Source: DATKUK01 sp035530655 | GTDB taxonomy: Bacteria > Planctomycetota > Phycisphaerae > UBA1845 > DATKUK01 | DNA: 64,000 nucleotides | NCBI GenBank assembly: GCA_035530655.1 | Contig: DATKUK010000107.1 | Coordinates: 42,823 to 106,822, forward strand | Direction of reading: 5' to 3' | Part shown: positions 44,209 to 53,421 of the stretch, piece by piece | Numbering within the stretch: the first letter of the stretch is position 1 | Layout of the letters: each line of letters starts with the position of its first letter | Made by a program: the position numbers and the translations under genes | Notes under the pieces: model-generated | What the model was told of the DNA's origin: nothing | What the model saw: the letters and a program-made list of their open reading frames with translations, nothing else | Databases searched by the model: none

Positions 44209-44224
44209 GATAGATCTTGGGCGG

Positions 44225-44944
44225 CTACCAACTAACCTCGCCGGCGGCGATAGGCGTCTGGTTCACACCCATCTCACCGATGCGCCCACTCACCAGCCGT
44301 ACCACGCGGCGACCAATCGCCGCGATCGCCGCATTGTGTGTGATCAGCATCACCGTCAGATGATGTTCGACATTCAGCTCCTGCAAAATCGACAGCACCT
44401 TGCGGGCGTTCGGCAGATCGAGGGCGCCCGTCGGCTCATCGGCAAGAAGCAGTTTGGGACGCTTGGCCAACGCACGGGCGATGGCCACCCGTTGCTGCTC
44501 GCCGCCAGAAAGCTGGGCGGGAAAATGCGCCGCCCGATCGGCCAGGTCGACCATAGCCAGCGCTTCGGTCGGATCGAGCGAGTCTGCAACCAGTTCCGTC
44601 GCCACCTGCACGTTCTCATAGGCGGTAAGCGTCGGCACAAGGTTGTAAAACTGGAAGATGAAACCCACCACCGAACGCCGATAGTCGGTCAGGGCGCTGT
44701 CCGGCAGCGTTCCCAGATCGGTATCGGCGTACCACACGCGGCCCGCGGTGGGCCGGTCGGTGCCCCCAACCAGATTCAGCAGTGTGCTCTTGCCCGAGCC
44801 GGACGGACCCAGCACGATGATGAAGTCGCCTCGCTCGATCTGAAGGTCGACCTCCGCCAGCGCGGTCACCTCGACCTCGCCCATGCGGAAAACACGACTG
44901 GCCCGCTCAATACGCAGCAATGGATCAGCGGCTGCTATGGTCAC
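44225..44944 (-). CDS. ABC transporter ATP-binding protein (MacB/LolD type)
   Basis: 239 residues. Walker A GPSGSGKST, Q-loop FIFQFYNLVPTLTAYENV, signature QLSGGEQQRVAIARAL, Walker B KLLLADEPTGALD and switch histidine LITHN. The FYNL-type Q-loop is typical of the MacB/LolD/FtsE group. It is the first gene of the operon with the permease and adaptor. Confidence 0.93.
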   Translation of the reverse strand: MTIAAADPLLRIERASRVFRMGEVEVTALAEVDLQIERGDFIIVLGPSGSGKSTLLNLVGGTDRPTAGRVWYADTDLGTLPDSALTDYRRSVVGFIFQFYNLVPTLTAYENVQVATELVADSLDPTEALAMVDLADRAAHFPAQLSGGEQQRVAIARALAKRPKLLLADEPTGALDLPNARKVLSILQELNVEHHLTVMLITHNAAIAAIGRRVVRLVSGRIGEMGVNQTPIAAGEVSW

Positions 44945-45060
44945 ACTCTTGAATCCCGCGAAGATGAACGCCCGAACACGTGACGCAATTCTACCGCATG
45001 CTGACGCGGCTACGTCGTTTCACCCAGATTACACCGCAAGCCGTCTCGGCGCGTCAAGCG

Positions 45061-46440
45061 CTAGGGGCTTGCCGGCCGAAGTTCGCCTGATTGTCGGTGA
45101 GCCTCTTCCACGGTGTCGTCCTGCACGGCGTTGAGCGTTTCGCCCACCAGGCCCCACAGCAGCACCGTCTGCACGATGCCGCTGGTGGGACACGCCTTGA
45201 GCGGATAGCCCGGAAGCTCAACGACCGCATCGGGATAGGCCCAACTGGCGGGCACCCACCACACGTCGCGAGGCGGCTCGGCCTGGGGACCGCTGACGGT
45301 GGCTCCGACAAACGAGGCTCCCCGTCGCAGCACATCCTCAATTCGTCGATCGGGCCAGTTGAAGTACCCTAGCCACAACACGGTGTCGCCTCGCACGACC
45401 GTCCGTGCCGCTTGGGGCCACCGAAACCCTCGTTGGACCAGCGACCAGTTCTTCAACTCTCTTGGCAGATGTGCCTCCCCAGACAGCAGGTGACTCTCGA
45501 CCATGGTATAGACGACCCGATCGGCGCTCGTGGCGGCCAGTCGCTTTCCGCCCTCGCGCGTTTGCGGCTGCGAAGCCAGCGCCGCCCGCATCTGCTTGCC
45601 CAACACCTCGAGATACTGCCCGCCCAACTTGCCAGCTCCGATCGGGCCGACGATGACGTCGTCATGGAACACAACGTTGCGGTATTGGGCTTCGAAGGCC
45701 TGCCAGTCATCGACAAGCATGGAAGGCCACACGCCCGGCGTCTTGCCCTCTCGTGTGCAGGCCGCAATCAACTCGGCAGTGAACGTCCAAAGGTGCAAGG
45801 CCGACACCGCCGGGGCGTAATCGCCATAGCGCGTGCCGTCACGTGTCGTCAGCCGTGTGTCGACGGGCAGTTGCGTGTCAACGAACCACACGGCACCCTC
45901 CGGCAGGCGCTGGCGGCAGTGCCCGAGGAGCTTTCTACAGATCGGCCAGTTACTCGAACCGAAGAGCACGACCATACGCCCCGATCTGCTCAGCGATCTC
46001 AGATCGCGAAAGACTTGCACTTCCGCATCCACGCTGTGGTGCAAGCCATAGAAGAGGATCGCATCGTCCGGCACGTCGGACCACGATAGGGTCTTGGCTA
46101 CGTGGTTGGCTTTCTCGGGCCCAATGCGTCGTATGGCGATCAAGCCACCCGCCCGGTAGAACGCCTCGTCGGAGAACGATGTATCTCCCGCCACGCACAA
46201 CTCGGCGCCGCCGACCCATCGCTTAGCCACAGCCTCCGCCGCAGCGACGATCCGATCCATCTGCGCCTCGGCCGTCGCCACGCCGGCCAACACCGCCTCC
46301 ACACAGTCGTCCAGCGGCACAGCGGACCTCACCGGCTGGGATGCTGCCGGCAGAGCCGGCGCCGACTTTGCCGCTGTCGGCTGCGCGTTGCATGACGCAG
46401 CAAGAAGTGCCGCCAAGACCACAACCAAACCATTACGCAC
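45061..46440 (-). CDS. lipoprotein with SIS-like segments, function unknown
   Basis: 459 residues. GTG at 46440 chosen because GGAAGGAGG lies 8 bases upstream. Lipobox LAALLAASC gives a short signal peptide and a lipid-modified cysteine near residue 16. The mature part has weak similarity to sugar isomerase (SIS)-type folds: AILFYGLHHSVDAEVQVFRD and MVVLFGSSNWPICRK, repeated later by VYTMVESHLLSGEAHLP. I do not recognise a family. The neighbourhood on this strand includes another lipoprotein gene at 46835. Confidence 0.55.
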   Translation of the reverse strand: MRNGLVVVLAALLAASCNAQPTAAKSAPALPAASQPVRSAVPLDDCVEAVLAGVATAEAQMDRIVAAAEAVAKRWVGGAELCVAGDTSFSDEAFYRAGGLIAIRRIGPEKANHVAKTLSWSDVPDDAILFYGLHHSVDAEVQVFRDLRSLSRSGRMVVLFGSSNWPICRKLLGHCRQRLPEGAVWFVDTQLPVDTRLTTRDGTRYGDYAPAVSALHLWTFTAELIAACTREGKTPGVWPSMLVDDWQAFEAQYRNVVFHDDVIVGPIGAGKLGGQYLEVLGKQMRAALASQPQTREGGKRLAATSADRVVYTMVESHLLSGEAHLPRELKNWSLVQRGFRWPQAARTVVRGDTVLWLGYFNWPDRRIEDVLRRGASFVGATVSGPQAEPPRDVWWVPASWAYPDAVVELPGYPLKACPTSGIVQTVLLWGLVGETLNAVQDDTVEEAHRQSGELRPASP

Positions 46441-46552
46441 CTTCAGCCTCCTTCCGCCAACCACAAGACGCAGGCAGCGCCCACGCGGCACTGCGACGGC
46501 GCCTTCATCCGACTACGAATCAATACACCGTGCAAAGAACTCACAAAACCCT

Positions 46553-46753
46553 TCAGTCCACACGAAGAAGTGATCGGGCGTTCTCGCCCAGGATTAGACA
46601 TTTGGCCTGATCCGATATGTCGGCATGGCGAACGCGGGCCAGGCCGGCCGCCGGATCCCAAAACCAGAAATCGACGCCGAACAGGATCCTTTCGGCCCCC
46701 AGAATGCCGACGGCCCGCTCCAACGGACCGTGGAAATGAACATCGACGAACAT
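46553..46753 (-). pseudogene. C-terminal fragment of an amidohydrolase-2-type protein
   Basis: 66 codons: FVDVHFHGPLERAVGILGAE, then RILFGVDFWFWDP and ISDQAKCLILGENARSLLRV. This is the C-terminal end of metal-dependent amidohydrolases (the F-G-x-D and I-L-G-x-N-A segments). The N-terminal two thirds are missing. AGGAGATGCG in front of the ATG looks like a ribosome site, so it could be translated as a short protein, but loss of most of the barrel makes it a fragment. Confidence 0.5.
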
Positions 46754-46834
46754 CGCATCTCCTCACACTCCCCTCGCCCGCCTTGTCGACCGCCGCGTTC
46801 TTCTCACGCCGATGGCCAAGAAGGACGATGTCTG

Positions 46835-47875
46835 TCAGCGTTTTTCGACAATACTGAAGTTATATCGGGCAATCGGTTCCGGGCCGGAATAAAGCTTGGC
46901 CTGGTACTCACCGCATCCGTACCTGCCGACGATGTCGGCCACACCGAACCGATACCCGCGGCGTGCCACCGTCTTGGTCCAGACGAAAGGCTTCTCCGCC
47001 ACCACGTTGCGCTCTCCCTTGGGCACGATCGTGATCTTAAAACTGTTGCGGTCCGCCTCGGGCGGCAGGTCGACCACGACATAGAGCTTCTCATCCTCCG
47101 GGGTAATCCTTTTTTCCCAGTCCCACTCCTGATCGTAGAAATCGGTGGCGGTTTTGAGAACGTCGCCCTTCAATTTCACTTGCGAACGCGTCACGGCAAT
47201 GGCACCGATGATGCGGTTGATCTGGTCCTGCTCGGCGTAGCGCAGAAGCTCCGCTGGACGGTACTTGGGTGGACTCCCGGATGCCCAGGAGCTGGAAGGA
47301 TCATGTACGGCGGCGATCTGCCGTCCCGTGATGGTGTCAATCACGACCACATGGCACTCGACAAAAGCATCATGCCGTGTCCATGGATAGGGTATCTTCT
47401 TCCAGCCCGTGATGGCGGGTTGGCCCTGACGGTTTTTGCCCCAAACCGGCACCATGTTGTAGCGCGTCTCGTTTCGGGTGGTCGTCTCGTATCGATCGCA
47501 CACACCGCAGATCAGCGCCTGAATTGATTTGAGGCGTCCTATCTTCTTGGCCAGGTCGGCCTCTACGATGCCCGCCATCGCCAGGTCCTGCTCGGCAAGG
47601 ATGTCGTCAAGATGCTGCCGCGTATACACCTCGTAGGTGCGGTTGTTCGTGAGAATCGCTGAAATCCTGTCACTGATCCGCCCGCCGACCCCGCGGTGAC
47701 GTGTGCGATTGGCGAACGGCAGGACGGCCACACGCTTCAGGTTGGGTGTATAGAAGTCAGGATAGCGGTAAATCCATATCTTGCTCTTCGTGCCGCCTCC
47801 GTCGCACCCAGCCAGCAACGGCCAGACGAGCATCGCCAACCCGAACCACGTTGTCGCCTTTGCCTGCCCGCTCAT
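46835..47875 (-). CDS. lipoprotein with CsgG-like domain
   Basis: 346 residues from the ATG at 47875. Signal peptide and lipobox: FGLAMLVWPLLAGC. The domain begins KRVAVLPFANRTRHRGVGG and continues SDRISAILTNNRTYEVYTRQ and LDDILAEQDLAMAG, the pattern of CsgG/curli-assembly-type lipoproteins (A-V-L-P-F). The second half (from about 190) is rich in aromatic residues and unassigned. Probably outer-membrane or periplasmic. Confidence 0.7.
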   Translation of the reverse strand: MSGQAKATTWFGLAMLVWPLLAGCDGGGTKSKIWIYRYPDFYTPNLKRVAVLPFANRTRHRGVGGRISDRISAILTNNRTYEVYTRQHLDDILAEQDLAMAGIVEADLAKKIGRLKSIQALICGVCDRYETTTRNETRYNMVPVWGKNRQGQPAITGWKKIPYPWTRHDAFVECHVVVIDTITGRQIAAVHDPSSSWASGSPPKYRPAELLRYAEQDQINRIIGAIAVTRSQVKLKGDVLKTATDFYDQEWDWEKRITPEDEKLYVVVDLPPEADRNSFKITIVPKGERNVVAEKPFVWTKTVARRGYRFGVADIVGRYGCGEYQAKLYSGPEPIARYNFSIVEKR

Positions 47876-48131
47876 GCTCGACCAGCCTCGCTCGCCTTCC
47901 ACCTGTCTCGCCAACTGCAAGCTTACTCGAAACAGGGGCCTAGGATGACCGATCCCCAATTCGGGGTCAATCCGGTGGTCGGGTCTTTCTTGCCCTCACG
48001 ATCAGACTCGTGTGCGGGCGATGGGCCGCCCCTGTCGAAAGCGGCCCCACGCAGCTTCAGGGTCGAGCGCGCCGAGCCATTGTGACCGGACAAGCCCATC
48101 GGCTACCATGGACCTTGGATCTGGTAGGCTA

Positions 48132-48869
48132 ATGAGCAAGCGACCGCCGACAATCGAGTCGTTCAACTTCCGGCTGGGACGCGGACTGGCAGGCAAGTAC
48201 GTCGTCGAGTCGTTCCTCGGCAGCGGTTGGGAAGGCGAGGTCTACAAGGTCGTCGAGCGGAGCACGGGGATTCCACGGGCAGCGAAGATCTTCTACCCCC
48301 AGCGCAATGCCCGCGACCGAGCCGTCAAATTCTATGCCCGAAAGCTAAACCGTCTGCGACATTGCCCGATCATCATTCAGTACCACAGCTCCGAGACGAT
48401 CTGGCATCACGGCATCCGGATCACGTGCCTCATCAGTGAACTCGTGGAGGGTGAACTGCTGGCGAAGTTCATCCATAGGCAGCCGGGCAAACGGCTTCAG
48501 TCGTTCGAGGCGATGCACCTGCTGCACGCGCTTGCCTCCGGCGTAGAGTCCATCCACGCCATGCGCGAATACCACGGGGATCTTCACAGCGACAACGTGC
48601 TGATCACCCGCCGCGGCATCCATTTCGACGTGAGGCTCGTCGACTTCTTCCACTGGGGTCCCCCCTCTGCCGCACGAATCCGCGATGACGTGATCGATCT
48701 GATCCATATCTTGTACGAGGCCGTCGGCGGACGACGACGTTATGCCTCTCAGCCGCCCGAAATCAAGAGCATTGTTCGCGGGCTGCGCCGCGACTTGATA
48801 GCCCGCTCGTTTCGCACCGCGGGCAATCTCCGAAAGCACCTCGAGTCGTTCGGCTGGCCGTGCCGCTAA
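48132..48869 (+). CDS. small protein kinase-like protein with DFF motif
   Basis: 245 residues, barely a kinase domain. Seen: glycine loop LGSGWEGEVYKVVE, lysine in AAKIFYP, catalytic loop YHGDLHSDNVLI, and VDFFHWG in place of the DFG loop. The activation segment is very short and the C-lobe is reduced (about 70 residues). No extra domain or membrane segment. Activity is uncertain; it may be an atypical kinase. Its own neighbours are lipoproteins and no clear operon is seen. Confidence 0.75.
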   Translation: MSKRPPTIESFNFRLGRGLAGKYVVESFLGSGWEGEVYKVVERSTGIPRAAKIFYPQRNARDRAVKFYARKLNRLRHCPIIIQYHSSETIWHHGIRITCLISELVEGELLAKFIHRQPGKRLQSFEAMHLLHALASGVESIHAMREYHGDLHSDNVLITRRGIHFDVRLVDFFHWGPPSAARIRDDVIDLIHILYEAVGGRRRYASQPPEIKSIVRGLRRDLIARSFRTAGNLRKHLESFGWPCR

Positions 48870-49074
48870 ACAACCAGCCGATGCCTCGTGCCCCGGATCG
48901 CCGCCCCGCTACTCCTCCCACCCCGCTCCCAGCCGCCCACGTCCGCCTCCAAGAGTCGGAAATACAGAGCCTTTACACACTCCGGCCCCAGCAGTTAGGC
49001 TGATAGGCCAAACAGAGAAGGTTGCATGTCGATTGATGCAAATGCTCACGTCACGTCAAGGTAAGCCAGGCGGG

Positions 49075-49842
49075 ATGAAACCGGCAGCAACCGGCTGCGT
49101 GTGGGCGTTGGGCGTGCTGCTGGCGGCGCTGTCGGGTGGCTGCGCATCGAACGTGTCGACACCCAGAGTGATCTTTCTCGACGGTGCAGGCTGGTATAGC
49201 GGTGACGGCCCCGTGCGCGCCGGTCTCCGGCAGGCGGGCTTTGTCGGAGCTGTCGAACGGTTCGGCTGGTCCAGCGGGCTGGGGCCGTTGCACGACCACC
49301 TGGTGGTTGGTCCCAGCCATCCACGGACCCGCTCGCTGGCCCGACGCATCACCCAACTGCGCCAGGCCGATCCGAACGGCAAGATCATACTGATGGGCCT
49401 GTCAGCCGGCAGCGGAATGATCGTTCACGCTCTGGAAAAGCTGCCGCCCGAAATAGTCGTCGACCATGTCGTGCTGCTGAGCCCTTCGATCTCCAGTCGT
49501 CACGACCTGACCGACGCCCTGCGGCACGTCAGGGGAAGGCTGTACGTCACGACCAGCATGCAGGACCAAATCCTCGCAGCCGCGGGTAGCGCGGGATTGA
49601 CAGGCGGACCGCCCGCCGGACAGAAAGGCTTCGTCTTGCCGGACTACGGCAATGCGGAAACAAAGCGCGTCTATCAGAAAGTGATCCATTTACCTTGGCG
49701 ACCGGGCTACGTGGCCTACGGTTGGAACGGCGGCCACGTGTCGGTGACCCGCAGCGACTTCATTCGCGTGGTGATCGCCCCGCGGGTCATGGACGATCTG
49801 CCCCATCCGCTGGACCGCCCGATGGTCCCGGCCCAGGGGTGA
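49075..49842 (+). CDS. lipoprotein with serine-hydrolase fold
   Basis: 255 residues from the ATG at 49075; alternatives at 49036 and 49042 lie in frame. Signal peptide CVWALGVLLAALSGGC with a lipobox. The mature part is an alpha/beta-hydrolase: VIFLDGAGWYSGD, then KIILMGLSAGSGMIVHALE with the nucleophile elbow G-L-S-A-G, DHVVLLSPSIS, and a histidine in WNGGHVSVT. Probably an esterase or lipase-like lipoprotein. Stop overlaps the next start by 4 bases (GTGA). Confidence 0.6.
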   Translation: MKPAATGCVWALGVLLAALSGGCASNVSTPRVIFLDGAGWYSGDGPVRAGLRQAGFVGAVERFGWSSGLGPLHDHLVVGPSHPRTRSLARRITQLRQADPNGKIILMGLSAGSGMIVHALEKLPPEIVVDHVVLLSPSISSRHDLTDALRHVRGRLYVTTSMQDQILAAAGSAGLTGGPPAGQKGFVLPDYGNAETKRVYQKVIHLPWRPGYVAYGWNGGHVSVTRSDFIRVVIAPRVMDDLPHPLDRPMVPAQG

Positions 49843-50849
49843 GCACGTCAGTGCCGCGAATCGCCAAAAACAACTGGCTCTCGGCGGCGGTCATCCTGCT
49901 GATTTCGACAGGATGCGCCCCCGATCAGGTTCGCATGCACGAGCAGCGGGGCGAACACCACAAGGCGTATGAGCTTTGTCGGCAGGCATTGGCGGTAGAC
50001 CCTCAAGACCAGGCCGCCGCCCTCGGGCTGCGGCGCAATGCCCCTGGGGCGCTGGTCTACTGGAGGGAGCACGCCGTCGCGGCCGCGATGAGGCGCGATT
50101 GGCGGCGGGTCGCACTGTGTCATCAGCAGGTGCTGGAGATCAAACCGGACGAAAAGGGAAGCATCGACGCGCTGCGCCAGCTTGCTCAGCAACACCCCGA
50201 CCAGGTCGGCCTGACCGCCGGCCCCGCCGTATCGACCACACCCGCGACCACCAAGCCGGCAGCCGAGATCGCGATGGGACCTCCTGCTGCTTCGAATGAG
50301 CCGGCTGCAAGCGAGTCTTCCGAAGCCCCCACGCCGGTACGTGGCGGCCCAGACGCTTCCGAAATGGCTGCGGCTGCACCGCCAGGCCCCGCTCCCATGC
50401 TGCGAGCGGCCGGAAAGGCGGCCGCCCCGTCGACGGCGCAGGCGGGTGGATCTGCGGCAGAACCGTCGCCCCGCGTACCGGTGGGGCGCGGATCCGACTC
50501 TCACAGGCAGAAGCCCACGGTGCACCGTGAGCGCGGCGCTTCGGAAGCCGAAATTGTCATGATCGTCTATATCAGTCGGGAAAACCCTCGCTACCCCAAG
50601 AGAGCGCTGCTGACCGACGGGCTTTCCATTAAGGTGAAGGACACCGATCCGTCTCCGCTCGACGCCGACCTGGAACTGTATCTGAGCAACAAACGTATCG
50701 GAAAATTCGCCGATCTGCGGATCGGCAGCGTCCTGACCGTGCTGGGGCGGTCGGGGCGGCCGTACGAACTGATCCTGATGCATATCGAGGATGACACGGA
50801 AACAGTCAAAATCGGACTGCGGCGCAGCCAGGGCTCCGAGGAAGATTAG
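49839..50849 (+). CDS. lipoprotein with TPR-like N-terminal part and Ala/Pro-rich linker
   Basis: 336 residues from the GTG at 49839. Lipobox VILLISTGC. Residues about 30-120 have tetratricopeptide-like helices (HHKAYELCRQALAVDPQDQA and CHQQVLEIKPDEKGS). A low-complexity A/P/S/T-rich linker (about 125-225) is followed by a compact C-terminal domain of unknown type (EAEIVMIVYISREN to RSGRPYELILMHIEDD). Coupled by GTGA to the hydrolase lipoprotein. Confidence 0.6.
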   Translation: MSTSVPRIAKNNWLSAAVILLISTGCAPDQVRMHEQRGEHHKAYELCRQALAVDPQDQAAALGLRRNAPGALVYWREHAVAAAMRRDWRRVALCHQQVLEIKPDEKGSIDALRQLAQQHPDQVGLTAGPAVSTTPATTKPAAEIAMGPPAASNEPAASESSEAPTPVRGGPDASEMAAAAPPGPAPMLRAAGKAAAPSTAQAGGSAAEPSPRVPVGRGSDSHRQKPTVHRERGASEAEIVMIVYISRENPRYPKRALLTDGLSIKVKDTDPSPLDADLELYLSNKRIGKFADLRIGSVLTVLGRSGRPYELILMHIEDDTETVKIGLRRSQGSEED

Positions 50850-51058
50850 CAGGTTCCCTCGTTTCCAGGACGGTGGTCGAGAACGAAAGGCATCTCGCCT
50901 GGTTGGGCGGAGGTGCTCGCGTTTACCCGATCGCCTTGGTCTGCGTGCTGATCCGAGCCCTTCACGCGCAGGACCAAGCTCGATAAGATTTGTCCCTCGT
51001 GCCGCCGGCAGGCTTGTGCGGCTCGCCCGGCGATGCGAACCATGTGCGAGGACTCGAC

Positions 51059-52540
51059 ATGACGCCCGCGGACATCGACGACGACAACACCTTCAGACCT
51101 TCTGAAGACCTTGACGAAGCCCTCCAGCGCGAGATCGACGAGGCGCTGGGCGATATGAGCTTGGACCAGATCGTCGACGAAGAGGACGCACCCCGTGCCG
51201 CAACGGCCGAGGGCGTACGTCGGGGACGTGTGATCGCTATCCAGGGCGACGACGTCTTCATCGAGTTGGGCGCCAAGAGCCAGGGGATCCTGCCGGCTGA
51301 ACAGTTCGAGGACGAGCCCCTGCCGAGCGTGGGCCAGATCGTGGAGGTCACGGTCGAAGGATACGACGAGCGCGACGATCTGATGTTGCTCAGCCGTAAA
51401 GGCGCCGTGCTGGCGGCCGCGTGGGAGACCATCGAACAGGGCCAGATCGTTGAGGGTCGCGTCACCGGCCACAACAAGGGCGGTCTGGAACTCGACGTCA
51501 ATGGCATCGCAGCTTTTATGCCCATCAGCCAGATCGAAATGTTTCGCACTGAGGAACTGCATCCGTACGCCAACCAGCGGCTTCGCTGTCAGGTGGTCGA
51601 CGTTGACCGCAGCCGAAAGCAAATCGTCGTCTCACGCCGGGCGGTATTGGAGGAGGAAGCGGCGCAGGCCCGCGACAGTCTGTTCGAGTCGTTGCAGGAG
51701 GGTAAGACGGTCACGGGGACGGTTAGAACCATCATGCCGTACGGGGCGTTTGTCGATCTGGGCGGCATTGACGGTCTGCTCCACATAAGTGACATGAGCT
51801 ACAGGCGCCTTGATGACCCCAAGGAGATGGTGCAGGAAGGGCAAAAGGTCGAGGTAATGGTGCTCAAGGTGGACCGAGACCAGCGGAAGATCTCCCTGGG
51901 CCTCAAACAGGTAGCGCCCGACCCGTGGGAAGGAGCCGACGTGCGCTGGCCCGTGGATGAGGTCGTCGCCGGACGAGTCACACGCCTGATGGATTTCGGG
52001 GCCTTTGTCGAACTCACCGAGGGTGTGGAGGGACTGATCCCGATCAGCGAGATGACGTTCGAGCGGCGCATCAACCACCCGAGGGAGATCGTTGGCGAAG
52101 GCGATGTCGTGAAGGTCCGTGTGATGAGCGTCGACGTCGGACGAAGGCGCATCAGCCTTTCGATTAAGCGCGTAGGCGATGATCCGTGGATGGGGGCATC
52201 GGTCCGCTGGCCGGTCGGTAGCGTGGTAGAGGGTATCGTCAAACGGACCGCCGAGTTTGGCGCTTTCGTGGAGTTGGCCTCCGGTGTGGAGGGCTTGGTG
52301 CACGTCAGCGAACTCAGCGACGGCCACGTCCGGGCCGTCAACGACGTCGTCAGCGAAGGACAGCAGGTCGAGGCCAAAGTCCTCAGCGTCGACGAGGAGC
52401 GCCGGCGCATCGCCCTCTCGATCAAACAGCGGGCGTCCATGCCTGACTACACCGGTGACCTTTCAGCCGGCTCAGAGCCCGAGCCCCCACAAGCCCCGCG
52501 CAAACGCAAAAAGCCGCTCAAGGGCGGCCTGGACTTCTGA
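51059..52540 (+). CDS. rpsA: 30S ribosomal protein S1-like protein with five S1 domains
   Basis: 493 residues; GAGGA upstream of the ATG at 51059. An acidic leader (about 1-48) precedes five OB-fold S1 domains beginning near GRVIAIQGDDVFIELG, EGRVTGHNKGGLELDV, TGTVRTIMPYGAFVDLG, AGRVTRLMDFGAFVELT and EGIVKRTAEFGAFVELA. Domains 3-5 end in the S1-type RKISLGLK, RRISLSIK and RRIALSIK patterns. Basic tail KRKKPLKGG. Role: binding mRNA to the 30S subunit. Six domains are usual in Proteobacteria; five or fewer occur elsewhere, so rpsA is likely but a tethered S1 protein cannot be excluded. Confidence 0.85.
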   Translation: MTPADIDDDNTFRPSEDLDEALQREIDEALGDMSLDQIVDEEDAPRAATAEGVRRGRVIAIQGDDVFIELGAKSQGILPAEQFEDEPLPSVGQIVEVTVEGYDERDDLMLLSRKGAVLAAAWETIEQGQIVEGRVTGHNKGGLELDVNGIAAFMPISQIEMFRTEELHPYANQRLRCQVVDVDRSRKQIVVSRRAVLEEEAAQARDSLFESLQEGKTVTGTVRTIMPYGAFVDLGGIDGLLHISDMSYRRLDDPKEMVQEGQKVEVMVLKVDRDQRKISLGLKQVAPDPWEGADVRWPVDEVVAGRVTRLMDFGAFVELTEGVEGLIPISEMTFERRINHPREIVGEGDVVKVRVMSVDVGRRRISLSIKRVGDDPWMGASVRWPVGSVVEGIVKRTAEFGAFVELASGVEGLVHVSELSDGHVRAVNDVVSEGQQVEAKVLSVDEERRRIALSIKQRASMPDYTGDLSAGSEPEPPQAPRKRKKPLKGGLDF

Positions 52541-52576
52541 GAAGGCTGGGCGGGCGACAGAGGCACCTGCCGTCGG

Positions 52577-53371
52577 TCATTGTGGGCCGGTGAACCGACG
52601 GGCAAATGCGGCCGCATCGGCCAAGTCGCAGTCTTCGTCCCCGTCCAAGTCGGCCTCAGCGAACTGCTGCGGCGAGCAGCCCGGAGGTGGAGTGGTTACG
52701 TTCGGACCATTTAGGCAGGCAAGAAACTCCTCGTAGTCGCCCAGATCCACATCGCCATCGTCGTCGAAATCACCGTCGGACAATACCCGCAGTGTTATGC
52801 TTCCCGCCGACGGATCGATCTCGACCGAATCGAAAAGTTCCGCCACAGGCCCCTCCACCGCGATATAGGTGTGGGCAGCCGAGGCGCCCATCAAAGACAC
52901 CTGCACTGTCCCTGCCCCATCCACGCCGATCTGAAGGGATTCGACAACCACATCTCCGCCTGGAGCAAGCCCGTCGGTGGACCCGCCGGGCTGGTCGTCG
53001 AACGACATGTCGAGCAGCACCTCATCCAGCGGCGTGCCTGCAAGATCATGCGGCAGGTCGGACACGAAGGGCGTCTGACGCGTCCTGGACACGTACGTCA
53101 GCCCGCCCGGCGTTGTGGGACTGGCCGATCGCTCAATCACCGTGGCCGAAGCGTTGCCCGAAGCCGTTACGGCAAAGCGGGCAGCCGCGAGTCGCGTGTC
53201 GAAATCGCCCCGCACCTCGACGGCAACGACCGAACCGGCGGGCACCGTTGCAGGTCCGCCGTAGTGCAGCGAGAGCGTAATCGACGCCGCTCGCGCCGCG
53301 GCTGCCCCCCCCAGCACCGCCGCCACGCTCACGACCACCGCAAGCGTCCTTGACTGGTTCACCTGTCCCAT
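52577..53371 (-). CDS. secreted protein with dockerin-like calcium-binding repeats
   Basis: 264 residues from the ATG at 53371 (GGAGGCG just upstream); ATG at 53380 is also possible. Signal peptide: AVVVSVAAVLGGAAAARA. The mature N-terminal half is beta-sandwich-like (SLHYGGPATVPAGSVVAVEV), possibly a cohesin-type fold. The C-terminus has two EF-hand-like segments, DGDFDDDGDVDLGDYEEFL and ADLDGDEDCDLADA, as in dockerins. Last gene of a set of four surface-protein genes downstream of the cobalamin riboswitch. Role unknown. Confidence 0.6.
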   Translation of the reverse strand: MGQVNQSRTLAVVVSVAAVLGGAAAARAASITLSLHYGGPATVPAGSVVAVEVRGDFDTRLAAARFAVTASGNASATVIERSASPTTPGGLTYVSRTRQTPFVSDLPHDLAGTPLDEVLLDMSFDDQPGGSTDGLAPGGDVVVESLQIGVDGAGTVQVSLMGASAAHTYIAVEGPVAELFDSVEIDPSAGSITLRVLSDGDFDDDGDVDLGDYEEFLACLNGPNVTTPPPGCSPQQFAEADLDGDEDCDLADAAAFARRFTGPQ

Positions 53372-53421
53372 CGCCTCCATCCCACGCCCAGTTCGAGCCA
53401 CGTCACCCGCCCAAAACGAAC

